DNA of 20,809 nucleotides. Source: an uncultured Veillonella sp. Its GTDB lineage: Bacteria > Bacillota > Negativicutes > Veillonellales > Veillonellaceae. A program made the position numbers and the translations under genes. Of the stretch, positions 13,675 to 20,384 are shown piece after piece. The stretch is taken from the NCBI GenBank assembly GCA_937930265.1, contig CALGLI010000124.1:1-20809 (forward strand), given 5' to 3'. Below the pieces are notes generated by a model. That model saw only the letters and a list, made by a program, of their open reading frames with translations. It ran no database searches and was not told the DNA's origin. Within the stretch, counting starts at the first letter, position 1. Every line of letters begins with the position of its first letter.

Positions 13675-14862
13675 ATGGCACAAGTGGCAGGCAATTTACA
13701 ACGTATCCGCAATGGGAAACGCACGTACGCGATTACCCCTCGCATTCCCGGTGGTTTCGTACAACCTCAAATGTTACAAAAATTTATCGACGTGGCAAAC
13801 ACATTCCACGCAACATTGAAAATTACAGGTGCTCAACGCATTATGATTACCAACTTAAACGCAGAAGATGTGGACAAAGCGTGGGCCATACTCGGCATGG
13901 AACCAGCGCACACCGTGTCCAATCGTGTTCGTTCTGTGAAAGTCTGCCCTGGCACGACATTCTGTAAACGTGCAAAACAAGACAGCGTACATTTAGGCAT
14001 GCAATTAGAACGAAAATACATCTCTAAAGAAATGCCTTCTAAAATGAAAATTGGCGTATCTGGCTGTCCTAACTCTTGCTCTGAAGCGATTACAAAAGAT
14101 ATCGGTGTTATCGGTAATGATCAAGGTTGGCAAATCTATGCTGGTGGTAGCGCTGGCGCTCATCCACGCTTAGGCGATTTGATTACAGAAGTAGCTACCG
14201 AGGCTGAAGTACTAGCAATCATCGATCGTATGATTACATACTACAAAGAAAATGCCCAAATCGAGCGTATGGGTCAATTCATTGACCGCATCGGTCTTGA
14301 TGCATTCCGAGCTGCTGTATTAGATACAGTGGATTCCCCAACAGTTACTGCTAAAGCCTCTGCTGAACCAGTGGTCAAATTACCTGGTCAAGGCAATGCA
14401 GGTCTTGCAGAAGCAACTACACCTGCTAACGACAAAGGAGCTACTCCACTTTCACTGGGCCAACTCATTACAAAAGATACCATCGTTCGTCATATCGTCG
14501 ATGTATATCCTGAATTAATTCCAATTTTACAATCTATGGGCATGGGATGCCTTGGCTGTCCTTCTTCTACAGGGGAGCCTCTATGGCAAGCGGCGAATAT
14601 CCACGGCATGGACATCGATGAATTAGTGGCAAAACTCAATGCTGGTCGCAATGTATCTGAAATTGCTATTACAAAAGATTCCATCATTCGTGATATTATA
14701 GATATGTATCCACAAACGGTGCCCGTATTGCAATCCATCGGCATGGGTTGTCTTGGCTGTCCTTCCTCCACGGGGGAACCATTATGGCAAGCCGCTAGCA
14801 TTCACGGCATGGATGTGGATGAACTTGTTTCCAAATTAGAAGTCGCACGAAAAGGAGCGTAA
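13675..14862 (+). CDS. Siroheme/4Fe-4S (nitrite/sulfite reductase-like) protein with two C-terminal DUF1858 domains
   Basis: This is a 395-residue cytoplasmic redox protein. The first 215 residues form a compact nitrite/sulfite reductase-like module: VCPGTTFCKRA (Cys91, Cys97) and SGCPNSCSEA (Cys131, Cys135) give the C-x5-C and C-x3-C cluster and siroheme ligands. After a flexible linker rich in Ala, Pro and Thr (about 220-258) come two DUF1858 domains, with GMGCLGCPSS at Cys292/Cys295 and again at Cys359/Cys362. The repeat period is 201 bp, with high DNA similarity, so the second domain arose by tandem duplication. DUF1858 is the redox-disulfide domain associated with hybrid-cluster proteins. 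The module is too short for a full assimilatory sulfite reductase; the substrate is unknown. ATG 13675 has AAGGAG 6 nt upstream. The following gene starts 1 bp after the stop. Confidence 0.88.
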   Translation: MAQVAGNLQRIRNGKRTYAITPRIPGGFVQPQMLQKFIDVANTFHATLKITGAQRIMITNLNAEDVDKAWAILGMEPAHTVSNRVRSVKVCPGTTFCKRAKQDSVHLGMQLERKYISKEMPSKMKIGVSGCPNSCSEAITKDIGVIGNDQGWQIYAGGSAGAHPRLGDLITEVATEAEVLAIIDRMITYYKENAQIERMGQFIDRIGLDAFRAAVLDTVDSPTVTAKASAEPVVKLPGQGNAGLAEATTPANDKGATPLSLGQLITKDTIVRHIVDVYPELIPILQSMGMGCLGCPSSTGEPLWQAANIHGMDIDELVAKLNAGRNVSEIAITKDSIIRDIIDMYPQTVPVLQSIGMGCLGCPSSTGEPLWQAASIHGMDVDELVSKLEVARKGA

Positions 14863-14863
14863 C

Positions 14864-15517
14864 ATGTCAGCAGTACTAGGACACATTCATTTCTGGTTAT
14901 ACAAAAAAATTCAGCTTATCGCTGAACGCGAACAAATTATTAAGAAAGAGGCACAAAGTCGCCTCGACGACTTAGCCGATGAGTTATATGCAACAGCCAT
15001 CGATTTATATGGAAAACCAATTCCTCCTGATCGTCAGTTGGACCGCATCATCGACCACAACAATATCCACGGTTGGTTGCAAAACCAATTACAAACCTCT
15101 TCCGTTCGCGAAGCTACTTTCATCAAAGATTTAACGGATTGTGGCGGAGACGACAGTATCGATGCAGTATTAGAAGCGTTCATCAAACAAGGCGCAATGT
15201 GCGGGACAGAAGCAAAAGAAAAATTGACTGCTCAAACAGCACCTGCTATTTACACAGTAATGCAAGACTATTATGTAAATGGTATGCCTTGCGATCCAAG
15301 CGATACTATCATCGAGCAAACTGATACTACTTTTAGTTGGTACGGAAATCACCAAAATCAAATTTCCTATTGGAAAACAGCCGGCGTAAATCCAATTATT
15401 ATGGCCGCTGCCTTCCAAGCATGGTTCAGCGCTTTCGTGAGTCACGTAGCACCGGACTTCGCATTCAATGTGAACCTTGATGGTGATATTCCTGTATATA
15501 CAATTGCAAAAAGCTAA
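14864..15517 (+). CDS. Conserved-looking protein of unknown function, partner of the siroheme protein
   Basis: I do not recognise a named domain in this 217-residue soluble protein. The N-terminal 45 residues are helical and charged. LDRIIDHNNIHGWLQNQL follows, and the centre carries three cysteines in CGGDD, AMCG and MPCD contexts. The C-terminal half is aromatic-rich (FSWYGNHQNQISYWKTAG, AFQAWFSAFVSHVAPDF). I recall similar uncharacterised proteins in anaerobic Firmicutes but cannot assign a family. The stop-to-start distance from the siroheme protein is 1 bp, and its SD (AAAGGAG) is inside the previous gene's end, so the two are translationally coupled and probably form a functional pair. 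The cysteines and aromatic residues could suit cofactor binding; that is speculation. Confidence 0.82.
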   Translation: MSAVLGHIHFWLYKKIQLIAEREQIIKKEAQSRLDDLADELYATAIDLYGKPIPPDRQLDRIIDHNNIHGWLQNQLQTSSVREATFIKDLTDCGGDDSIDAVLEAFIKQGAMCGTEAKEKLTAQTAPAIYTVMQDYYVNGMPCDPSDTIIEQTDTTFSWYGNHQNQISYWKTAGVNPIIMAAAFQAWFSAFVSHVAPDFAFNVNLDGDIPVYTIAKS

Positions 15518-15544
15518 GTAGCTAAACCCTTTTTATATTATTAG

Positions 15545-15590
15545 AACAGCATGACCGCTGTTGGTATTGACTTTCACCGCTATGAAAGTC
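15545..15590 (+). other. Two tandem hairpins in the leader of the cupin gene
   Basis: AACAGC with GCTGTT (15545-15562, 6-nt loop) is followed directly by GACTTTCA with TGAAAGTC (15569-15590, 6-nt loop). They sit between the preceding gene's stop and the cupin SD. Neither is followed by a U run, so they are more likely an mRNA processing or stability structure than a terminator. Confidence 0.5.
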
Positions 15591-15611
15591 CCCAGAATAG
15601 GAGGTTCTACT

Positions 15612-15893
15612 ATGGCAGGAACTGTAAAACAAGAACTAGGTTTAATTTTTGATGGTCCTAATTACAAAATCGTGAAAAAAGGCGGCGTCGCTGGTGACCA
15701 AGTGGAAAAACACAATCACCCAGAGGCTAACGTAATCTTCACTGTAGTTAAAGGTAAAGTGAACGTATTCCTTAACGACACAGAATCCCATATCTTAACA
15801 CCAGGCGAAGTATTGCACTTCGACGGCAACAACTACATCCAAGCTACATTGGTGGAAGATAGCGAGTTCATTGTAAACCTAATTCATAAATAA
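15612..15893 (+). CDS. Small single-domain cupin protein
   Basis: This 93-residue protein is a minimal cupin beta-barrel. HNHPEANVIFTVVKGKVNVF supplies the first cupin motif (H-x-H-x-E), and LTPGEVLHFDGN forms the end of the barrel, with the second-motif histidine replaced or shifted to LHFD. Small stand-alone cupins of this kind bind a metal or small ligand; no specific function can be assigned. I use ATG 15612 because AGGAGG lies 7 nt upstream; the longer frame from 15561 has no SD and would read through the leader hairpins. It lies 94 bp after the unknown protein on the same strand, may be in the same transcript, and is followed by a strong terminator. Confidence 0.88.
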   Translation: MAGTVKQELGLIFDGPNYKIVKKGGVAGDQVEKHNHPEANVIFTVVKGKVNVFLNDTESHILTPGEVLHFDGNNYIQATLVEDSEFIVNLIHK

Positions 15894-15902
15894 GCTCATA
15901 AT

Positions 15903-15951
15903 AAAAGGTGTGAATCCATGCTAGTCATTAGCATTCGGTTCACACCTTTTT
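15903..15951. terminator. Bidirectional terminator between the cupin gene and the convergent small secreted-protein gene
   Basis: AAAAGGTGTGAA (15903-15914) pairs with TTCACACCTTTT (15939-15950), with an inner ATGCTA/TAGCAT stem (15918-15934). U runs follow on both strands. It separates the plus-strand cupin gene from the minus-strand gene ending at 15961. Confidence 0.9.
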
Positions 15952-15960
15952 ATTGTCCAC

Positions 15961-16308
15961 CTACCAAATTAATTCAACAATTTTTTCTATTGGTGAATTA
16001 GGTACAATAGGTCGAAACTCTTTATGTGGATCTAATTTTTGCTCTCCACTATCTCCTCGTATCTCTGTAATAGTATAAGCCTTTCCATAGCGACTAACCA
16101 AAATATGCCCCCATACTTCACTACCTTCGTTAGTAACTATCTTTACCCATACATAGGCATTCGTGCCAAACTTCTGAACTGTGTCTTGATCAATATAATA
16201 TAATGTCCCATCTATAGTTCCCATATAATACAAGTGATTTGCTGCCAAAGACATGCTACTCCCTAATGAAATCAGTAATACAGCTAATAACAATATTCTT
16301 TTTAACAC
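15961..16308 (-). CDS. Small secreted protein, possibly surface-adhesin-E-like
   Basis: The 115-residue product starts with a clear signal peptide (KR, then ILLLAVLLISLGSSMSLAA, cleavage likely after SLA-A or near it), so the mature protein of about 90 residues is periplasmic or on the cell surface. The mature part, with YYMGTIDGTLYYIDQDTVQ, VWVKIV and a tyrosine/isoleucine-rich beta pattern, resembles small proteins of the surface-adhesin E type, but I hold this loosely. The start is GTG at 16308, with AAAGGAGG 7 nt upstream. The gene shares a bidirectional terminator with the cupin gene and is separated from the ompH-like gene by that gene's terminator. Confidence 0.8.
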   Translation of the reverse strand: MLKRILLLAVLLISLGSSMSLAANHLYYMGTIDGTLYYIDQDTVQKFGTNAYVWVKIVTNEGSEVWGHILVSRYGKAYTITEIRGDSGEQKLDPHKEFRPIVPNSPIEKIVELIW

Positions 16309-16375
16309 TCTTCTTCCTCCTTTACTATCACACTAGTATCTTGATTCTATACCATAAGAATAGCACATTATACAT

Positions 16376-16415
16376 AAAAAAATAACCCCCAGGTGTGTAA
16401 CCTAGGGGCTTTTTA
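16376..16415 (-). terminator. Rho-independent terminator of the ompH-like gene
   Basis: CCCC-AGGT (16386-16394) pairs with ACCT-GGGG (16400-16408), with one C/A mismatch and a 5-nt loop. An A-rich stretch at 16376-16385 gives Us on the minus strand. Confidence 0.8.
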
Positions 16416-16419
16416 TATC

Positions 16420-16875
16420 TTATTTATTAATCTGTGCTACTACAGCTGGTGTTAAATCGATAACTTGATTACCTTCTTTAACCGCACCAACGGAAGATGG
16501 ATTAGCTACTAATACATCCACATCTTTTTCTTTTACAACAGCTTGGATAGCTGCTGTTACCTTTTGATCTAATGGAGCTAACACTTTAGCCTCTTCTTGA
16601 TTATATTTTTCTTGAATACCACGAATGTTTTTATCAAAGTATGCTTGTTTTTCTGCATCTGTTTTGAAGTTATTTAATTTTTTGAATTCCCCTTCTAATT
16701 TAGGACTGTATTCACCACGTAATTTTTCAATTTGCATTTGGATAGCACCAAAGCCATTGTAGCCTGTGTAGATTGCTTCTTCATTAATTACGCCTATGTT
16801 AGCAGCGTTGGATACTGTGAAAGCACCAACTACAGCTAGTGCACCTAATGTTGCAATTTTTTTAGTTAAGTTCAT
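16420..16875 (-). CDS. Skp/OmpH-family periplasmic chaperone
   Basis: The 151-residue protein begins with a signal peptide (NLTKK, then IATLGALAVVGAFTVSNAA). A short beta start, IGVINEEAIYTGYNGF, is followed by a long charged helical hairpin (about 45-115) and a C-terminal VDVLVANPSSVGAV strand. This order is typical of Skp/OmpH chaperones, which escort outer-membrane proteins across the periplasm in diderm bacteria. Length is close to the usual mature Skp plus signal. GGGAGG lies 7 nt before ATG 16875. It has a recognisable promoter and terminator of its own, so it is likely monocistronic here. The presence of this family argues that the organism has an outer membrane, as in Negativicutes. 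Confidence 0.9.
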   Translation of the reverse strand: MNLTKKIATLGALAVVGAFTVSNAANIGVINEEAIYTGYNGFGAIQMQIEKLRGEYSPKLEGEFKKLNNFKTDAEKQAYFDKNIRGIQEKYNQEEAKVLAPLDQKVTAAIQAVVKEKDVDVLVANPSSVGAVKEGNQVIDLTPAVVAQINK

Positions 16876-16916
16876 GTATAAGCCTCCCTATGAGAAATAT
16901 TGTCATCTACTAATCT

Positions 16917-16945
16917 AGTATAGCAAAGTTATTTCTATTTAGCAA
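16917..16945 (-). promoter_or_regulatory. Promoter of the ompH-like gene
   Basis: On the minus strand TTGCTA (16945-16940) and TATACT (16922-16917) are 17 nt apart. The start would be near 16910, giving a leader of about 35 nt with GGGAGG before the ATG. Confidence 0.65.
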
Positions 16946-16983
16946 ATCACTTTACGTATATACTATACCTTCTGTATATGAAA

Positions 16984-16998
16984 TTTACATGAAAGTTT
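16984..16998 (+). repeat. TTTACATGAAAGTTT motif, copy upstream of the ompH-like gene
   Basis: This exact 15-mer is shared with 11465-11479. This copy overlaps the stop codon of the GerW-family gene and lies about 40 bp upstream of the ompH-like promoter. Confidence 0.6.
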
Positions 16999-17347
16999 AT
17001 TTATCTTCACTTACATATACATATTCTTCTTTTTTCAATTTACTGATAATTTCTGGTACCATACCGATTAAACGATCGAAACCAGTATATTTAGCAGAAC
17101 CTTTGATATTGAATAATTCAATGCGTTCCCCTTTAATAACAAGCACAGCTGTTGGCTCTACTTTCGCTCCGCCACCGCCAGCTTTTTGGCAGCCGCCCAA
17201 ACCAAGAGATACATCCACGAATGGTACAATCGTAGTATCCCCTAATTGTACAGGCTCGCCCACTACGGTTTCCACACGAATCATTTCTTTAAATTGCTCG
17301 AATAAAGGCTCTAAATTGTCTTTTAAGTTTGTAAGTTTAGTATCCAT
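16997..17347 (-). CDS. GerW/YtfJ-family sporulation protein
   Basis: This 116-residue soluble protein matches the GerW (YtfJ) family: a short helical N-terminus (LKDNLEPLFEQFKEMIRVETVVGEPV), then VPFVDVSLGLGGC, the glycine-rich loop AGGGGAKVEPTAVLVI, and a C-terminal helix. In Bacillus the family member acts in spore germination. Veillonella-like organisms do not sporulate, so the job here is uncertain. I choose the second of two ATGs (17347) because AGGAGG lies 5 nt before it and only 2 nt before the first. The DUF2953 gene lies 34 bp upstream on the same strand, the same pairing seen as ytfI-ytfJ in Bacillus, so the two are likely one transcript. Confidence 0.9.
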   Translation of the reverse strand: MDTKLTNLKDNLEPLFEQFKEMIRVETVVGEPVQLGDTTIVPFVDVSLGLGGCQKAGGGGAKVEPTAVLVIKGERIELFNIKGSAKYTGFDRLIGMVPEIISKLKKEEYVYVSEDK

Positions 17348-17384
17348 CATGACCTCCTACGATTCTTCAACTTCTGAAAGTTTA

Positions 17385-18236
17385 TTATTTTGCACTTTGC
17401 TTACGACGACGATACTGTACAAATGCTTTTACACTGTCCATCAGACACTCTCTGACTGCTTTTTTTACTATACATAGAGTTCCATAGAATGCAAATACGC
17501 CTAGTTGCATACGCCCTTTTACAGTTACACTGCCCGTATAGGCAAACTCTGTATAGGTGAAATTAACCTGTTCTACTTGCTTCGGACATAACGTATAAGC
17601 CGTTGCGGTAATTAGACCCATTTCATAGGGTCTAGGAATCCCAAAATCACCCTCTAATTGGAATACTCTAGGACTAGCATGACTAGCACATTGCTTACTA
17701 ACGGTAAACAATGCTTCATAGAGTTTAGGGTTTGATACATGTTTCCACCACCAATAGGTTGGTAAGTCTTTTGTATCTTCTTTCTCTTCTGTTATTTCTT
17801 CTTGCTGTGATGTAGATTCTACTGGTTCCAGTACCTGTCCATTCGCATCAAATCGAACAGGTTTCACAGGTTCTGGCCCTGAGTATCCAGATAGCGGATA
17901 CGGATCTGGCTCGTCTAGTACTTCTTTTGTGTCTACATCTTCTTTACTGTCTGTCGCTAACGGATCTAGTTCTTCTTTTACCCTACGATTTAACCAATCT
18001 TCGTAATCACGGGCAGAACCAACTTTCATAGACCCTAATACATAGACCTCCTTAAATAGAGTGTGCCCTTGCTTATACGCAAGATGCACCTTTAACACCC
18101 GGTACATCCACTCTAATCGGAAGTCAAATTCATAAGGCTTACGCGAACTTACTTTCAGACTATATGTGATAGGAATACATAGAATGGCTATGATGAAAGC
18201 TATTACCAACAGCAATAGAATCATCCATAGTGACAC
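17385..18236 (-). CDS. DUF2953 membrane-anchored protein (YtfI-like)
   Basis: The 283-residue protein has one N-terminal transmembrane helix (SLWMILLLLVIAFIIAILCI). A beta-rich segment beginning YSLKVSSRKPYEFDFRLEW follows, then a low-complexity acidic and proline-rich linker (about 85-150), then the conserved DUF2953 C-terminal part: RVFQLEGDFGIPRPYEMGLI, then KGRMQLGVFAFYGT. No catalytic function is known for this family. The long acidic linker is probably poorly ordered. The start is GTG at 18236, with AGGTGG a few nt upstream. Its neighbour is the GerW-family gene, as in spore-formers, which supports the call. It has its own extended -10 promoter, overlapping the end of the adenosyltransferase gene. 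Confidence 0.85.
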   Translation of the reverse strand: MSLWMILLLLVIAFIIAILCIPITYSLKVSSRKPYEFDFRLEWMYRVLKVHLAYKQGHTLFKEVYVLGSMKVGSARDYEDWLNRRVKEELDPLATDSKEDVDTKEVLDEPDPYPLSGYSGPEPVKPVRFDANGQVLEPVESTSQQEEITEEKEDTKDLPTYWWWKHVSNPKLYEALFTVSKQCASHASPRVFQLEGDFGIPRPYEMGLITATAYTLCPKQVEQVNFTYTEFAYTGSVTVKGRMQLGVFAFYGTLCIVKKAVRECLMDSVKAFVQYRRRKQSAK

Positions 18237-18281
18237 GATACCACCTACCTTTCAGGTATGCTACAAGATATATACATTTAA

Positions 18282-18287
18282 ATTATA
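18282..18287 (-). promoter_or_regulatory. Extended -10 promoter of the DUF2953-gerW pair
   Basis: TGGTATAAT on the minus strand (TATAAT at 18287-18282) lies about 46 nt before the GTG start. The -35 position reads TGAGCA, which is weak. A small ACCT-GAA-AGGT hairpin lies in the leader. Confidence 0.6.
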
Positions 18288-18300
18288 CCATCCTTTACCC

Positions 18301-18879
18301 TTAATGCTCAATACCAAGACGTGCTTCTACACCTTGATCATAGTAATGACGGTACGCTTCCATAACGGTGACTAAATCCGCCTCATCTAAGAGCCACTGC
18401 GGAGCACCACGACCAGTGAATACTACTTCTACATCTGGATTGCGAGCCGCTAGTAAAGTACGCCCTTCCGCCTCATCAATTAAACCGAAAAATAGCGCCA
18501 TATTGTATTCATCTAAGATAACAATATCAAAGTCTCCGGTAGCCACCGCCTGTAGGGCACGCTCTTGACCGATGTGAATCAGGTCTTTGTACTCTTGTGG
18601 AGGCTGCCCTTTAGGAAAGACCACCACATCATCACCCCATCGACACAACTCTTCTTCGCTTTTCATTCCTTCTGGAATGATGAAAAATGGTTTACCTACT
18701 GTTTCTACTGTAATAGGTTCTAATTGATCGAGTACAGCATGTTCTGAGTACACCTTAGATTTCATAAATTGAAGTAGTAACACTTTCTTTCCTACGCCTG
18801 CAGCACGTACTGCTAGACCGATGGCTGCTGTTGTTTTTCCTTTGCCATCACCTGTATAAACTTGTACATAGGATTTCAT
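18301..18879 (-). CDS. cobO: Cob(I)yrinic acid a,c-diamide adenosyltransferase (CobO/BtuR type)
   Basis: This 192-residue cytoplasmic enzyme transfers the 5'-deoxyadenosyl group of ATP to the cobalt of corrinoids, a late step in making or salvaging adenosylcobalamin. It has the family's P-loop YTGDGKGKTTAA at residues 7-18, the LLLQFMKS strand, the central FDIVILDEYNMAL (Walker-B-like) and the C-terminal VVFTGRGAPQWLLDEADLVTVM. Length is normal. Of two ATGs I choose 18879, as AGGAGG lies 5 nt before it. The SD overlaps the TAG stop of the M23 peptidase gene, so translation is probably coupled. No cobalamin riboswitch is visible immediately upstream, which is expected inside an operon. Confidence 0.93.
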   Translation of the reverse strand: MKSYVQVYTGDGKGKTTAAIGLAVRAAGVGKKVLLLQFMKSKVYSEHAVLDQLEPITVETVGKPFFIIPEGMKSEEELCRWGDDVVVFPKGQPPQEYKDLIHIGQERALQAVATGDFDIVILDEYNMALFFGLIDEAEGRTLLAARNPDVEVVFTGRGAPQWLLDEADLVTVMEAYRHYYDQGVEARLGIEH

Positions 18880-18888
18880 CATTGCCTC

Positions 18889-19839
18889 CTATTGAATGGG
18901 TAAAAATAATAATGGATCTGTAGGCACACCATTTACACGCACTTCGTAGTGAACATGGCTACCCGTACTTTTACCAGTACTTCCCATGAGCGCAATGGAT
19001 TGTCCTTTTTTCACAGTCATTCCTACTTGTACTAGGAGCGCTGAATTATGTCCATATTTTGTCACAAATCCATTGCCATGATCAATTTCTATTTCATTAC
19101 CATAGCCACCATTATATCCTGCATAGGTCACAGTACCTGCTGCAGCGGCTACTATCGTCGTACCTACATCATTGGCGATATCTAACCCTTCATGAAAGGC
19201 TCCACCACCGTACACAGGATCTTGTCGTGCCCCAAAGGTAGAGCTAATGACGCCTTTGGCGGGCCAAATAGATGGCATATGACCGTTAGCATCTGTTGCA
19301 TCACTTTCCATGGCTAGCATGGATTGTAATTCTCGAATGTCTTTCCCCACTCCATCTTTAAGAACATTGTAGAGAGTATACATAGATACCATACGTCGTT
19401 GTGCTTGACGGTCTAAACTAGATATACGAGCAGATAATTGGGTAGTTGTGAACGTCTTATTTACGCTTTTGGGAGAAGGGTCCTCTTTCTCTTCTTTGCC
19501 TTGTGCACTACTATCTGTTTTTGGCACTGTACCCGACTCTGTGCCCTTAATCATATTTCTAATATTTTGATCTAGCTCATCAAGGGTCTTCATTTTTTTA
19601 TCTAAGACCTCTACCTTTTGGTCTAATAATTTTAATTGCTCTTTTTGTAAGTGCTTTTCTTGGCGCAATTGCAAGACTTCAACTTGTCGTGCAATTCCCC
19701 AGATACCAAACCCCAACAAGATGACTAAGATGGCAATTAGTATAATAGCTATGGTCTTAATGTTTTGTTTTGTAAACCGCAAATTCCAGTCATCACCATG
19801 TTGCTCTAGATGTGACTGCAACCACTTAGGTATTTGCAT
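18889..19839 (-). CDS. Membrane-anchored M23 (LytM) family metalloendopeptidase
   Basis: This 316-residue protein begins with a cytoplasmic N-terminus and one transmembrane helix (about 29-48). A coiled coil (about 52-97), a low-complexity charged linker (98-128) and a second helical stretch (132-176) follow, then the peptidase M23 domain (about 190-316). Zinc ligands and active-site residues are intact: FHEGLDIA (His216, Asp220) and GSHVHYEV (His295, His297), so it is likely an active peptidoglycan hydrolase acting in the periplasm. The layout resembles YebA/MepM- or EnvC-like envelope proteins. AAGGATG precedes ATG 19839. It is 12 bp after the DUF4446 gene, and its TAG overlaps the SD of cobO. 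Confidence 0.93.
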   Translation of the reverse strand: MQIPKWLQSHLEQHGDDWNLRFTKQNIKTIAIILIAILVILLGFGIWGIARQVEVLQLRQEKHLQKEQLKLLDQKVEVLDKKMKTLDELDQNIRNMIKGTESGTVPKTDSSAQGKEEKEDPSPKSVNKTFTTTQLSARISSLDRQAQRRMVSMYTLYNVLKDGVGKDIRELQSMLAMESDATDANGHMPSIWPAKGVISSTFGARQDPVYGGGAFHEGLDIANDVGTTIVAAAAGTVTYAGYNGGYGNEIEIDHGNGFVTKYGHNSALLVQVGMTVKKGQSIALMGSTGKSTGSHVHYEVRVNGVPTDPLLFLPIQ

Positions 19840-19851
19840 ATAACATCCTTT

Positions 19852-20373
19852 CTATGCTGACACAGAAGAACTGGCTAACACATCTCCATTGCTTCGTTGT
19901 CCCATAGCAGATTGCAAGCTAGCTAATTCTTCTTGTGAAAGACTGGCTAAACTTTTACCATTCACAATTGGTTTCGTGAAAATACGTGATTCATTTCGTC
20001 CATACACACTAGAAATGACAATCCCATTGAAATTTCCATCTAACAATGTTAAGGAAAAGGATAGTTCATTACCAATGTTTTCAAAGGCGTTATATTTCAC
20101 AAAACCAATATGCTGAAATGTTTGTGCCTGTGTGGATTGAATCACTTTTTGTTCTGATAAAATCGTTTGCCAAGTGCTCGCCATATCTCGCAGTTCTTTC
20201 ACTTCAATGGCAAGACGTCGTTCTATACTCTGACCACTTTCACCATCCATAAAGTATCGATAGCGCTTGGTTAGGCGATTCACTCGGATATGTAAACTGA
20301 ATGCATGTAATACTAGCAAGACAATGATTCCCGCTAATATCCATGGTAACCAAGGTAATAGTTGTTCTAACAC
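19852..20373 (-). CDS. DUF4446 single-pass membrane protein
   Basis: The 173-residue protein has one N-terminal transmembrane helix (PWILAGIIVLLVLHAFSLHI) and a cytoplasmic-looking part that fits DUF4446: the RYRYFMDGESGQSIE segment after the helix, then VKYNAFENIGNELSFSLTLLD and GIVISSVYGRNESRIFTKPI. The function of the family is unknown. The start is GTG at 20373, with AAGGA 5-6 nt upstream. It begins 11 nt after the hydF stop and ends 12 bp before the M23 gene, so it is in one operon with both. A serine-rich tail ends the protein. Confidence 0.88.
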   Translation of the reverse strand: MLEQLLPWLPWILAGIIVLLVLHAFSLHIRVNRLTKRYRYFMDGESGQSIERRLAIEVKELRDMASTWQTILSEQKVIQSTQAQTFQHIGFVKYNAFENIGNELSFSLTLLDGNFNGIVISSVYGRNESRIFTKPIVNGKSLASLSQEELASLQSAMGQRSNGDVLASSSVSA

Positions 20374-20384
20374 AATAATCCTTT

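Noticed and set aside
14490..14801. 103-codon minus-strand open frame opposite the DUF1858 repeats
   Set aside because: It is an antisense shadow that repeats because the plus-strand gene contains a tandem duplication.
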